A stretch of 64,000 nt of DNA from NCBI RefSeq assembly GCF_900111035.1, contig NZ_FOFU01000001.1, positions 504,558 through 568,557 on the forward strand, written 5' to 3'. The position numbers and the translations under genes were made by a program. The notes below the pieces were generated by a model. It did no database searches and had not been told where the DNA came from. It saw only the letters and a list, made by a program, of their open reading frames with translations. Of this stretch, positions 49,690-57,463 are shown piece by piece; position 1 is the first letter of the stretch, and every line of letters begins with the position of its first letter. This DNA comes from Treponema bryantii. GTDB lineage: Bacteria; Spirochaetota; Spirochaetia; Treponematales; Treponemataceae.

Positions 49690-49907
49690 TACTTATTCTC
49701 CTTAATTACAATTCTTTCGTGCCACGGTTTTTCCATTGGCAGTTCTATTGTCAAACTTCCACGCATTTTTCTTTTCTGCTTGAAGTGTTCCTTTCGGTCT
49801 TTCTTCTTTTGATTTTTACTTCGAGTATCTGGAAACAAATCATCAATAGAATCAGAACGAACTACTGGCTGACCGTTTAAGGTGATTTTCCAATCATTCA
49901 GATTCAT
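49689..49907 (-). CDS. 72-residue basic protein
   Basis: From MNLNDWKITLNGQPV, whose ATG overlaps the preceding stop (ATGA). Highly basic centre (KNQKKKDRKEHFKQKRKMR). Possibly nucleic-acid binding. Function unknown. Confidence 0.5.
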   Translation of the reverse strand: MNLNDWKITLNGQPVVRSDSIDDLFPDTRSKNQKKKDRKEHFKQKRKMRGSLTIELPMEKPWHERIVIKENK

Positions 49908-50047
49908 TTCTTCTTCCTTTTCTGGATATACCAAATCAATTCAATAATCAAAACGAAAACAACAAACATTCCGATTATCACAAACGGATGCTTAATCAAA
50001 AACTCCATTTGTGTAAGGTGGATATAATCGCTGATTATTTGTTTCAT
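49904..50047 (-). CDS. 47-residue membrane peptide
   Basis: MKQIISDYIHLTQMEFLIKHPFVIIGMFVVFVLIIELIWYIQKRKKK, one transmembrane helix followed by a basic tail. Function unknown. Confidence 0.5.
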   Translation of the reverse strand: MKQIISDYIHLTQMEFLIKHPFVIIGMFVVFVLIIELIWYIQKRKKK

Positions 50048-50055
50048 TATTCCTC

Positions 50056-50538
50056 CTAATACATAGTTGCAGTAATTGTATTACCTTCTTTCAAAATAAG
50101 TTTTCCTTCTTTGAAATCAACATCATCCTTAATTACAGTCCACAAAAGATAAGGTGTCATCACTCTTTTATTTGCAATCCAATTTTCAATACGTCTGTAA
50201 GCAAGAAGATTTGGTTCACCGTCTTTTTCATAAATACAAGAAAGAAGTTCTTTTGGAAGCAACGAACTTAAAGCGTCAATATCTGTAAGTTCATCAAAAG
50301 ACTTTTCTATATCTTCATCTTTTATAGGATCGTAATGGTTCATCATTATATCCTTGAGAAATCCAAGAGAATCTTTTGTTACTACATCCATAAGTGCCTG
50401 TGGGTCTTTTATTTCAATTACACCAAAAGTACCGCCATTCCATTTAGCACCTTGTTTTGTAAGTTCTTCTTTTGTTCTTGGAAACATTTCATTATTACCG
50501 TAAATCTGCACACCATTTACATAAAATCTGTTACTCAT
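50056..50538 (-). CDS. Phage protein of unknown function
   Basis: 160 residues, MSNRFYVNGVQIYGNNEMFPRTKEELTKQGAKW... acidic centre. No motif recognised. Next to the NinG-like gene. Confidence 0.5.
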   Translation of the reverse strand: MSNRFYVNGVQIYGNNEMFPRTKEELTKQGAKWNGGTFGVIEIKDPQALMDVVTKDSLGFLKDIMMNHYDPIKDEDIEKSFDELTDIDALSSLLPKELLSCIYEKDGEPNLLAYRRIENWIANKRVMTPYLLWTVIKDDVDFKEGKLILKEGNTITATMY

Positions 50539-50948
50539 TGTAATTTCTCCTCAATCAATTTCTGCAATTCATCCAACTTATCAGCATTACACAATCTGAT
50601 AATCTCGGCTTTCAAATCGTCATCGTACTTGATGTAACGGTGTCGCAGAACTTCCATTTTCTCCAAGTCCTGCTTGTGATGTTCCTCAAGCCAACCTTGA
50701 TAACTGATTAAGTTATCTCCGTACTTCCATACGTTGTGATGTTTCCAATGATGCTTTGAACATTGAGTGTATGCGTTTGGCGGATAAAACCTTAATGCAG
50801 GATTCGAACCAACGGTAAAGAAGTGACTACACTCCAATTGACCGTAGCAAGGCTCGTAATCTTTTATCATACATCTGCAATCCCTTCTTTTGATTGCGTT
50901 ATTAAATGCTGTCTGAACTTTTTCAATAGGTATCTTGTGTCTGCGCAT
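50535..50948 (-). CDS. NinG/Rap-like HNH nuclease
   Basis: 137 residues. CRCMIKDYEPCYGQLECSHFFTVGSNPALRFYPPNAYTQCSKHHWKHHN has the Cys-Cys/His metal site of NinG/HNH proteins, which process branched recombination intermediates. Short for a full NinG and lacking its N-terminal half. Confidence 0.7.
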   Translation of the reverse strand: MRRHKIPIEKVQTAFNNAIKRRDCRCMIKDYEPCYGQLECSHFFTVGSNPALRFYPPNAYTQCSKHHWKHHNVWKYGDNLISYQGWLEEHHKQDLEKMEVLRHRYIKYDDDLKAEIIRLCNADKLDELQKLIEEKLQ

Positions 50949-51609
50949 TTTCTCCCTCGTTTTTCAAATATCCTTCAACATCTGACACAGCCTTCAATTT
51001 TTCAATAGCAACAGAGAATACAATCTTAGGTCTGTAATCTTCGGGATATGTAAACCGTTCGTACTCTCGTTTACAATACGCAACTCCTGCCGCTTGAAAA
51101 CCTCCATTATCAACCAACACTACTGGAAGATGACCTTTCTCAAAATCTTCCCACTTTGGAAATATCAATCCTTCCCACGCAAATGAACAATTTGACTGCA
51201 ACCATTCAGGCTTATTTGAAACTTCTACATAACAACCCATTACAATTCCACTCCTTTTTCCATTTTTTTCTGTAAGCTCTTTTACGACCGCTTCGTGCAT
51301 ATCATTTGCTTCATTGTCTATATATCCTTTTTTGTGCAACTTCAAAGCACCATTACTTTCAAAGAATATTTCTCTTGAAACATCAGCATCTTTATACTCA
51401 CCACTTGCATCATCAACATAAAACGCCATTGTTTCGTAATGTCGTTTAAGACCTATTTCTTCAAGTTTTCCATTCAGATACATCGCTCCGACAGTAGAAA
51501 CAACAACTTTTATATCACCACATTCAAGAAGTGTATTTCTTCTGAACTTACAACTCTCCGCACATATAAAATGCCCTGCCCAACCCCTTTCTGTTCTTTT
51601 GACTTCCAT
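50923..51609 (-). CDS. Phage protein of unknown function
   Basis: 228 residues from MEVKRTERGWAGHFICAES, whose ATG overlaps the PcfJ stop as TAATG. Resembles early phage proteins of the GWAGHFI type (beta-rich). An internal MGCYVEVSNKPEWLQSNCSF hints at a redox or metal site. Function unknown. Confidence 0.55.
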   Translation of the reverse strand: MEVKRTERGWAGHFICAESCKFRRNTLLECGDIKVVVSTVGAMYLNGKLEEIGLKRHYETMAFYVDDASGEYKDADVSREIFFESNGALKLHKKGYIDNEANDMHEAVVKELTEKNGKRSGIVMGCYVEVSNKPEWLQSNCSFAWEGLIFPKWEDFEKGHLPVVLVDNGGFQAAGVAYCKREYERFTYPEDYRPKIVFSVAIEKLKAVSDVEGYLKNEGENAQTQDTY

Positions 51610-52814
51610 TACGCAACCTCCTTTAGTTCGAGCCATTTATTCATAACTGCCTTTACCTTTGGACTTGGAAGACAATTACCTCTGTCGTGTTCATCTGCAT
51701 AGAACTGTCCGATTTTATTGCCCTTAAACAACTGTGCGGTAGCAATCGGTTTTCCGTTCTTTCTGATAAACACAAGTACACATTTTTTATTGATTACATC
51801 CGAAACATAATCACAGGCAATTAAACATTGATGTAGCACATCTGCCTGTTCTTTGATTTCCTCAACCGTTTCTGGAACATATACACAATAGCCGTCTATG
51901 TCCATTTTGTACTTGAGCCATTTCTTTACAGCCTTTGAATACTTCTCTTGTTTAATCTTAAGTTTCTCAATTGCTACAAGTTCCTTAATACGATTTATTT
52001 CCTCGCGAAGTTCATCGTGCTTTTTCTGCAAGTCTTTCGGATAAAGCCAATACTCACTTTTAATATCGTGTGTACTCTCTTTAAGCATCTTGTAGTAATC
52101 TCGATAAAGGAACACAGTCCTAGAATTAAGTTGCCCGATTTTCTTTAGATACTTGTATACATCGTACCTAACCTTAGAATAGATAAAACAGAAATGATGA
52201 TACTCTGCATACTCTTCTTCTGACAGTTTGTATTTCAGAATTGTCTGAATCTCGCTTAGATTAAGTCTCTTACTGCTTTCGTGGGTTCGGATATAATTCA
52301 CGATCTCCTTGCGTTTCTTTTCTGTCTGTTTCCAAAATCTCAAGTTCAATGCTACGCACTCAAATCCTGCAGAAAGTAGAAATTCAACTTCTTTATGTTC
52401 TTTCCAAATACGCAACGCAATCATTGTTTTTGCAAGAGTTGATTTCCACTTGTTGAGAACCCACTTAAACTCTGGATATTTGCTTAATATCACGGCGCGG
52501 TCTTTTTCAGAAATAATATCAGAATACCAACGGAACACTTTCACTGTTGACGCATCTCCCCACTTTTCTAAGTTCTGTTCAAAAGTACAAGTTCCATTGT
52601 TGTATAAAGAAACGACATCTTTCGGAAACGCAACTCTATATCCACTATACCCATTGTAGTAGAGATTTCGACACTCGCTATCACCGTTTTCCCATTCACG
52701 ATAAATGTCGAGTTTGCGGTGGCTTTCTGCTTTTCTCTTTGGATATGCGGTTACTATACGAACAACTTCACCTTTGACAATTTTAAGGCGGTCTGAATAA
52801 TCACATACATACAT
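51609..52814 (-). CDS. PcfJ-like protein
   Basis: 401 residues. C-terminal LYPKDLQKKHDELREEINRIK..., then YVPETVEEIKEQADVLHQCLIACDYVSDVINKKCVLVFIRKNGKPIATAQLF is the PcfJ signature (P-D---HD, L-HCV). Known from conjugative plasmids and phages, function unclear. Directly follows the PcfK-like gene, forming the usual pair. Confidence 0.8.
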   Translation of the reverse strand: MYVCDYSDRLKIVKGEVVRIVTAYPKRKAESHRKLDIYREWENGDSECRNLYYNGYSGYRVAFPKDVVSLYNNGTCTFEQNLEKWGDASTVKVFRWYSDIISEKDRAVILSKYPEFKWVLNKWKSTLAKTMIALRIWKEHKEVEFLLSAGFECVALNLRFWKQTEKKRKEIVNYIRTHESSKRLNLSEIQTILKYKLSEEEYAEYHHFCFIYSKVRYDVYKYLKKIGQLNSRTVFLYRDYYKMLKESTHDIKSEYWLYPKDLQKKHDELREEINRIKELVAIEKLKIKQEKYSKAVKKWLKYKMDIDGYCVYVPETVEEIKEQADVLHQCLIACDYVSDVINKKCVLVFIRKNGKPIATAQLFKGNKIGQFYADEHDRGNCLPSPKVKAVMNKWLELKEVA

Positions 52815-52823
52815 ATCAGTCTC

Positions 52824-53183
52824 CTAGAAAAAGTCAAAGAACAACTGACCATTGCTGTCTTGGGTTTTCTTGACAACTGATACGTCTTTCTTTTCTACAA
52901 CAACTGGCTCTGCCTTAGTCTTAATTTCTGTTACAACTTTCTTTTCTGCCTCTTTTGGAAGAACCTCAAGGTAATAATCTCTTGCCCACTTAAATACAAT
53001 TGCATATTCAATCATTGCACATTGACCTACTGCCTTTTTTCGTGCTTCAGATGTAATGTACTTAAAACAATCCTTAATCTTGCTCGGAACATATAAAGTA
53101 CGAAGTGCTTCGTCTTTCTGAATCTGTTCCTCCAAGTAACGTTTTACCACTTCTTCCTGTGGATTTAATTTTTCATCAGCCAT
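52824..53183 (-). CDS. PcfK-like protein
   Basis: 119 residues. KIKDCFKYITSEARKKAVGQCAMIEYAIVFKWARDYYLE matches PcfK, and the C-terminal linker ends in QLFFDFF, a possible protein-docking tail. It is paired with PcfJ and lies directly after the structured RNA cluster. Confidence 0.75.
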   Translation of the reverse strand: MADEKLNPQEEVVKRYLEEQIQKDEALRTLYVPSKIKDCFKYITSEARKKAVGQCAMIEYAIVFKWARDYYLEVLPKEAEKKVVTEIKTKAEPVVVEKKDVSVVKKTQDSNGQLFFDFF

Positions 53184-53238
53184 TAAATAACTCCTTAAGC
53201 GTTTTCGATTTCACTCCATACGGAATGATGCAGTTTCT

Positions 53239-53330
53239 CTCCGACTTCTGACAACGCATAATGTCGGAGACTACCCTGTTTCGCGGTAGTAGTTTAGCCT
53301 CGCTGTCGCCGTGGGAAGGTGTAGCGACAG
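53239..53330 (-). ncRNA. Three tandem hairpins upstream of the PcfK gene
   Basis: CTCCGAC/GTCGGAG (53239-53269), ACTACC/GGTAGT (53270-53290) and CTGTCGC/GCGACAG (53303-53330) are perfect 6-7 bp stems in a row with no reading frame. They follow the two tRNA-like elements and may be processing or regulatory structures, or a separate RNA. Confidence 0.5.
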
Positions 53331-53335
53331 TTTTA

Positions 53336-53399
53336 CTGCGACAGCAGGATTCGAACCTGCGGAATAAAAGACGTTGCCTTACCGCTTGGCTATGTCGCA
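53336..53399 (-). tRNA. tRNA-like element with reduced anticodon arm (Gln-like D arm)
   Basis: 64 nt. Perfect 7-bp acceptor TGCGACA/TGTCGCA, D arm GCC-AAGCGGTAA-GGC like tRNA-Gln, T arm GCAGG-TTCGAAT-CCTGC. Only 14 nt (ACGTCTTTTATTCC) replace the anticodon arm and variable loop, so there is no normal anticodon stem. It may be a decayed tRNA or an intentionally shortened mimic. TTTTATT could display UUA. Confidence 0.55.
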
Positions 53400-53403
53400 G
53401 AGA

Positions 53404-53457
53404 ACGGCATCAGACTGTGTGGGAATCTGAATTGGGGACAGAACACAGTCTTAGCCG
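53404..53457 (-). ncRNA. Long hairpin between tRNA-like elements
   Basis: AGACTGTG (53412-53419) pairs perfectly with CACAGTCT (53444-53451), extended outside by CGGC/GCCG and inside by TCTG/CAGA. Lies between two tRNA-like genes in the early region. Confidence 0.45.
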
Positions 53458-53460
53458 ATA

Positions 53461-53534
53461 TGGAAGTGGCGAGGACTTGAACCTCACTCGGATTTGTACA
53501 CAATCCTATACCAATTGGCTACTAACCCACTTCC
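53461..53534 (-). tRNA. tRNA-like element, anticodon probably GUA
   Basis: 74 nt. Acceptor GGAAGTG/CACTTCC, perfect anticodon stem GGATT/AATCC with loop GTGTACA (U33, GUA at 53499-53497), T arm GAGG-TTCAAGT-CCTC. The D-arm region lacks a convincing 4-bp stem (GCCAATTGGTATA). GUA would mean Tyr, yet bacterial tRNA-Tyr has a long variable arm that is absent here. Function therefore uncertain. Confidence 0.5.
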
Positions 53535-53542
53535 GAAAAGTT

Positions 53543-53662
53543 TTACATATTTACCAAAATCACCGCAATTATCATCGCAGTCATAAATCCACAACAGAAA
53601 CTCCAAAAACTAAACACCATTTGTGGATTCTTCTTTCTTCGATATATTTTTCTATCACTCAT
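53543..53662 (-). CDS. 39-residue membrane peptide
   Basis: MSDRKIYRRKKNPQMVFSFWSFCCGFMTAMIIAVILVNM, a basic N-terminus and one hydrophobic helix. It ends 8 nt before the tRNA-like cluster. Function unknown. Confidence 0.5.
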   Translation of the reverse strand: MSDRKIYRRKKNPQMVFSFWSFCCGFMTAMIIAVILVNM

Positions 53663-53731
53663 TTTCTTTTCCTCCCACTATAGAACCCCCGAACACATCC
53701 AATAAAAATCTGAACCTGTTCGGGGATCTGA

Positions 53732-54262
53732 TTAGAACGGAATGTCTTCAGGGAAATCGCTCCCAAAATCATTGTTCGGCTGATAACCAACGTTATTCTG
53801 CGGTTGCTGATTCTGTGGAGCAGGTGTAAACTGTGGAGTTCCACTCTGCTGATATCCGTTGTTCTGATACTGCTGATTCTGATAACCATTCTGACTATTC
53901 TGTTGACCGTCTTTCTTGCTACCAAGCAACCAAACCTGTTGAGCATGAATAGCAATCTTTGACTTCTTTTCACCCGTCTGTTTATCTTCCCAACGCTCTT
54001 GTTTCAGAATACCCTCAACGAGAATCTGCTGACCTTTCAGAAGATATGGTTTCAAGTTTTCTGCAGTCTTGCCCCAAATCGAAATATCGAAGTAACTTAC
54101 TTCGTCAGCGTAACTTCCGTCTGGCTGTTTCTTACTTCTGTTTACGGCAATTGAAACATTTGCTCTCGCAGTTCCATTTCCAATATAACCGAAATCTCTT
54201 TCGTTACTTCCCAAGTCTCTTGTAAGACGACCAATCAATTTGACATCATTTAAGTCTGTCAT
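53732..54262 (-). CDS. ssb: Single-stranded DNA-binding protein 1
   Basis: 176 residues. Full SSB OB fold (IGRLTRDLG, ARANVSIAVNRSKK, VSYFDISIWGKTAENLKPYLLKGQQILVEGILKQERW), a Gln/Asn/Tyr-rich linker and the acidic tip DFPEDIPF that recruits host replication proteins. It lies in the recombination operon with Bet/RecT. Confidence 0.92.
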   Translation of the reverse strand: MTDLNDVKLIGRLTRDLGSNERDFGYIGNGTARANVSIAVNRSKKQPDGSYADEVSYFDISIWGKTAENLKPYLLKGQQILVEGILKQERWEDKQTGEKKSKIAIHAQQVWLLGSKKDGQQNSQNGYQNQQYQNNGYQQSGTPQFTPAPQNQQPQNNVGYQPNNDFGSDFPEDIPF

Positions 54263-54270
54263 TATTCCTC

Positions 54271-54480
54271 CTAAACAATTGCATACAATGTTACTTGACT
54301 CATCATAATAGCACCTTCGATTGTTCTTACCAATCTTTTATGAGCCTCCTCAAGTGGTGCTTCCTTATTTTCATTCGCCCATTTTTCGAATGTCTTAGCT
54401 GATACCTCTGCAAACTTTGTTATCATTTCTGACATGTGCTCTGCTTTTTCCATACTCTCTTTGTTTTCTTCTTCAGCCAT
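54271..54480 (-). CDS. 69-residue helical protein
   Basis: MAEEENKESMEKAEHMSEMITKFAEVSAKTFEKWANENKEAPLEEAHKRLVRTIEG..., one long helix. Sits between SSB and the RRK-motif protein. Function unknown. Confidence 0.5.
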   Translation of the reverse strand: MAEEENKESMEKAEHMSEMITKFAEVSAKTFEKWANENKEAPLEEAHKRLVRTIEGAIMMSQVTLYAIV

Positions 54481-54492
54481 TGGTAGACCTCC

Positions 54493-54798
54493 TTAATATC
54501 CACGCGAATAGGTAAAATAACTTTTTTCAAGACGTTTACGATTCAGTACAACTTCGGGTGTAGGTTTTAAGGTTTCATCTTTCTCCTGTATCTTTCTACG
54601 GCATCTTCCAACACTTTCGATTGTTGGGATTCCCATTTTACGATAACTTAAAAGAAAGTTTCTTGCATTCATTGTTGACAAATCTATGTTCATTTTCGCT
54701 AACAGATTGTCATACAATAAATCATCATCCCCTCTCGTAGCAGGTTTCTGCTTTAAGATTTCCTTTACAACTGGTTCTAACTCTTTAAGTTTAGTCAT
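54493..54798 (-). CDS. Conserved phage protein with SVGRCRRKIQE motif
   Basis: 101 residues. MGIPTIESVGRCRRKIQEKDETLKPT is a widely conserved motif of small proteins in recombination modules of gut phages, likely nucleic-acid binding. Function not established. Confidence 0.6.
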   Translation of the reverse strand: MTKLKELEPVVKEILKQKPATRGDDDLLYDNLLAKMNIDLSTMNARNFLLSYRKMGIPTIESVGRCRRKIQEKDETLKPTPEVVLNRKRLEKSYFTYSRGY

Positions 54799-55111
54799 AT
54801 TGCCCTCCCAAAATTAAGGCTTTTTGCACAACATCTAGTACCTTTCCACAGTTATTCAAAAAGTCGATAACGAATAACCACTTCAATAACATTTGCACCG
54901 CCAGCCACGGCTACCCATCTGTACACAGAGAACTTTCGACGAACCTTTTCTCAATGTTCCAATGAATTCATTACCTTTTAATTATTACTATACCTGTGTG
55001 TCTTTCCACACCGCCAATCCAATTTGCAGGTGGCTTTCGCCAATCTTGCTCGTCCGTTTTTTACCCACGCACTACAGGTATATTTTTCCCTCATACGAGG
55101 TACTTTACTGA
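54799..55111 (-). ncRNA. 313-bp gap with RNA-like structure and no clear gene
   Basis: TATACCTGT (54989-54997) pairs with ACAGGTATA (55074-55082) and encloses TGGC-GAAA-GCCA (minus strand of 55031-55042), a GNRA-capped hairpin. Two short frames exist: one of 38 codons starting MREKYTCSAWVK (no ribosome-binding site) and a startless stretch ending AGGANVIEVVIRYRLFE. The nearby CCTCGTATGAGG is a further small hairpin. Could be an uncharacterised RNA. Confidence 0.4.
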
Positions 55112-56029
55112 TTAAAATGTGAGTTCCTTCACAGAATACTCAATTCCAAGAGCGTTCATTGCAGCTTTCATTTTCATTACGTCACTTTCGAAACATCTGA
55201 CTGTAATTATATACTCATTGCGCTGTGGTGCTTTTGGTTTTTCCCCTCTTATGCTTGAAAGTGCCTGGTCTGCAAGGCTCGCTATCTCTTCTTTTTTACC
55301 GAAGTCTATAGCCTCTTTTGCAAGTTCTGACTGCTGACGTTCGATTTTTTCGGAGTGCTCACGCTCGGCTCTCTCCCTTGCCTCACGTTCTGCAACTTCT
55401 TTCTGTCTTTTAAGTTCTTCACCGTATTTAAGAGTATCTCCGATGTTCAGAGTCATCAGATAATGGGCTTTCAATGTGTCCGCATTTTCCAATTGCTCGA
55501 TTGATTTCAAGTCTTGGTATGTACGTGCAATTATCGAGTCCATTTCCTTGATGATTTCTGATTCTTTGAAAGTCTTGTTTAACCACTTCGGATTGAATAC
55601 CTTTTCAAGCGGAAACAAATCAAACTTCTTGGTCTGCCAAAACAGTTCAATAGTTTTTCGTTTCTGCTCCTTCGCTTCATTGTCACGAATCTTTACGATT
55701 TCATCCAAAGCGTTACTTGCTGACTTGATTTTTGACTCAAGATTTTTACATCTTGTCTCGAAATCTTGATAAGGCTTCATCAGTTCTTCCATAAGGGCAA
55801 TTCGTGACTTCCTGATTGTCTCACTTGCCTTATTTAATTCTGCCTTATCTTTTTTTGCGAGATCAGCATCGCCTTGATACTTTTCTGGGCGATAATCTTC
55901 AAGTCGCTTATCAACCATTGCTTCCAACTGACTGATATTTGTTTCAAGACTTCCAATTGATTTTTCTGTAACTACAAGGTCTAAGGTTGTTGTCGGAACT
56001 TCTTCTGTAATCACTTCTACGCCACTCAT
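55112..56029 (-). CDS. DUF1351 protein, partner of Bet/RecT
   Basis: 305 residues. Long helical coiled coil (about residues 25-115 and 205-245) and a C-terminal ALGIEYSVKELTF. It is the usual companion gene of phage RecT/Bet recombinases (DUF1351). Overlaps the Bet-like gene by 4 nt. Confidence 0.85.
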   Translation of the reverse strand: MSGVEVITEEVPTTTLDLVVTEKSIGSLETNISQLEAMVDKRLEDYRPEKYQGDADLAKKDKAELNKASETIRKSRIALMEELMKPYQDFETRCKNLESKIKSASNALDEIVKIRDNEAKEQKRKTIELFWQTKKFDLFPLEKVFNPKWLNKTFKESEIIKEMDSIIARTYQDLKSIEQLENADTLKAHYLMTLNIGDTLKYGEELKRQKEVAEREARERAEREHSEKIERQQSELAKEAIDFGKKEEIASLADQALSSIRGEKPKAPQRNEYIITVRCFESDVMKMKAAMNALGIEYSVKELTF

Positions 56030-56787
56030 ACAGCCACCTTAATACCTTTTGCATCTAAGTACGGATAACAGCGAGATAACTTATCCGCAATTACATTTTC
56101 ATCATTTCCATTAAGTGCATCACGGCAAGCATTAAGAACTTCTTCTCTCATGTCGTTGCCATACTTTTCAACAATTTTCTGAAGTTTCGCTCTGTTATCA
56201 CTTATTTGTCTTGCTTCTGTGAAGTTTTCTTCGGCGCGGTACTGTTCGGCACAAGTATCGTTTACTGGTCTTAATTCTTCATCAGATGCAATGATTTTTC
56301 CTTCGGGAAGTTCATCTTCTGCGTAAGGCATACCGCCCATTTCATCGGGGAACGCAAGTCGCATACCCTGTTCAATACAAACTTTACGCATCATAAATCT
56401 TGGCATTTTCTGCCATACAGGTGAACTCTGTCGAACTTCTTCAAGAAACACTGTATGTTCAAAAGGATGTTCCCAATCCTTACGCCAAATTGTAACTTTT
56501 GCTTTTGTTCCATCGTCATTTACTTGGCACTGCCAACCATTCAGTTTTCCTGTACGCTCTGCACGTTTCAGATAAACCTCATATCCAACGATGATGTTGA
56601 ACTTGTTACCATATCCGACAGCGTAGATTTCACGCTTGAACGGATTCAACTTGTACAACTGACACAACTCAAGGAACTGTGTCTGATACTGTGGTGGCAA
56701 CTGTGTTCCCATGTTCTGCAACCACTCAATTGCTTTTGCCTTGAAATCAATCTGATTATCAGGCATTACAACCACTTCATTTGCCAT
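56026..56787 (-). CDS. Bet/RecT-family ssDNA-annealing protein
   Basis: 253 residues. FLELCQLYKLNPFKREIYAVGYGNKFNIIVGYEVYLKRAERTGKLNGWQ is the Bet/RecT core. It continues with MMRKVCIEQGMRLAFPDEMGGMPYAEDEL. It pairs complementary single strands in phage recombination. An exonuclease partner (VRR-NUC or PD-(D/E)XK protein) is plausible but not adjacent. Confidence 0.9.
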   Translation of the reverse strand: MANEVVVMPDNQIDFKAKAIEWLQNMGTQLPPQYQTQFLELCQLYKLNPFKREIYAVGYGNKFNIIVGYEVYLKRAERTGKLNGWQCQVNDDGTKAKVTIWRKDWEHPFEHTVFLEEVRQSSPVWQKMPRFMMRKVCIEQGMRLAFPDEMGGMPYAEDELPEGKIIASDEELRPVNDTCAEQYRAEENFTEARQISDNRAKLQKIVEKYGNDMREEVLNACRDALNGNDENVIADKLSRCYPYLDAKGIKVAV

Positions 56788-56999
56788 TAAATTTCCTCCT
56801 CATCATCTATAACTTCTATACATCGTTCAGTAATACCGCCGTATGTATAATTATTATCAAACCTTAAATACACTGGCATTGTCGGATTTTGAGATTCAAG
56901 TTCTTGAAGATAATCTCTCAATTCACTCACTGTCATTGTTTTTCTAATTTGATCTTGTGGATAACCTTCTCGATTAGTCTGAATAACTACTCTCTGCAT
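56787..56999 (-). CDS. 70-residue acidic protein
   Basis: MQRVVIQTNREGYPQDQIRKTMTVSELRDYLQELESQNPTMPVYLRFDNNYTYGGITERC...; a small alpha/beta protein of the type present in many phage early operons (MTVSEL-DYL-----P--PV--). Function unknown. Confidence 0.6.
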   Translation of the reverse strand: MQRVVIQTNREGYPQDQIRKTMTVSELRDYLQELESQNPTMPVYLRFDNNYTYGGITERCIEVIDDEEEI

Positions 57000-57000
57000 A

Positions 57001-57330
57001 TTAGTACCCCCAAATCAGAGCCATAACAGGCTTGCACTCGAAGTTTAATTTCTTATTTTTCTTGGCTAATTCATTTCGAACGGACTCAACTTTTTTCTCA
57101 AACATCGGATAGAAGAACATCAACATCTGCAACTTTTCTTTCGGCTTAATCAACCAATTGTTACATAACTTCTCAAGCATTATTTGGAACTTTTTGAACT
57201 CTGTTTCCTCTTTCATGTACATCAGCCAATCCAAGTAGTTTGTGTAACTGAACACACTGTCTGCTTTTCTGTCTGCCAACTTCTGTTCCAACCGTTTTCC
57301 TACTTTCGGTCTTTTAAGCATTTGCTCCAT
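57001..57330 (-). CDS. Phage protein of unknown function
   Basis: 109 residues, basic and helical, first gene after operator copy 6 (ATG, AAGGAG upstream). No motif recognised. Confidence 0.5.
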   Translation of the reverse strand: MEQMLKRPKVGKRLEQKLADRKADSVFSYTNYLDWLMYMKEETEFKKFQIMLEKLCNNWLIKPKEKLQMLMFFYPMFEKKVESVRNELAKKNKKLNFECKPVMALIWGY

Positions 57331-57348
57331 CTTACTTACGCTCCTTTG

Positions 57349-57362
57349 TTCGCACGTGCGAA
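57349..57362. promoter_or_regulatory. Operator TTCGCACGTGCGAA, copy 6
   Basis: Perfect palindrome (flanked to GTTCGCACGTGCGAAC, 16 bp) about 40-53 nt downstream of the predicted start of the 57.4-kb promoter and 7 nt before the ribosome-binding site. Repressor-like position. Confidence 0.85.
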
Positions 57363-57408
57363 CTATCTTTTGTTTGTCTGTTTAAGTTAAAACTTACTTT
57401 ATGATTCA

Positions 57409-57436
57409 ATTATAGCAGATTCTTCTATATTGTCAA
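57409..57436 (-). promoter_or_regulatory. Consensus early promoter
   Basis: TTGACA at 57436-57431, 16-nt spacer, TATAAT at 57414-57409, then TGAATCATAAAGTAAGTTTTAA. Shares its flanks with the 32.1 and 46.9 kb promoters. Starts the recombination operon. Confidence 0.8.
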
Positions 57437-57463
57437 GTAAAAAAAGAAAAATAATTTCTGTTT

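Noticed and set aside
50800-50850. GGATTCGAACC resembling a tRNA T arm
   Set aside because: It lies in the NinG-like coding sequence and no matching acceptor or anticodon arms are present.
53659-53973. 104-codon minus-strand ORF inside ssb
   Set aside because: Out-of-frame shadow of the Gln/Asn-rich SSB linker.
54893-55111. 72-codon plus-strand ORF in the 54.8-55.1 kb gap
   Set aside because: No ribosome-binding site, against the operon direction, and no recognisable protein features.
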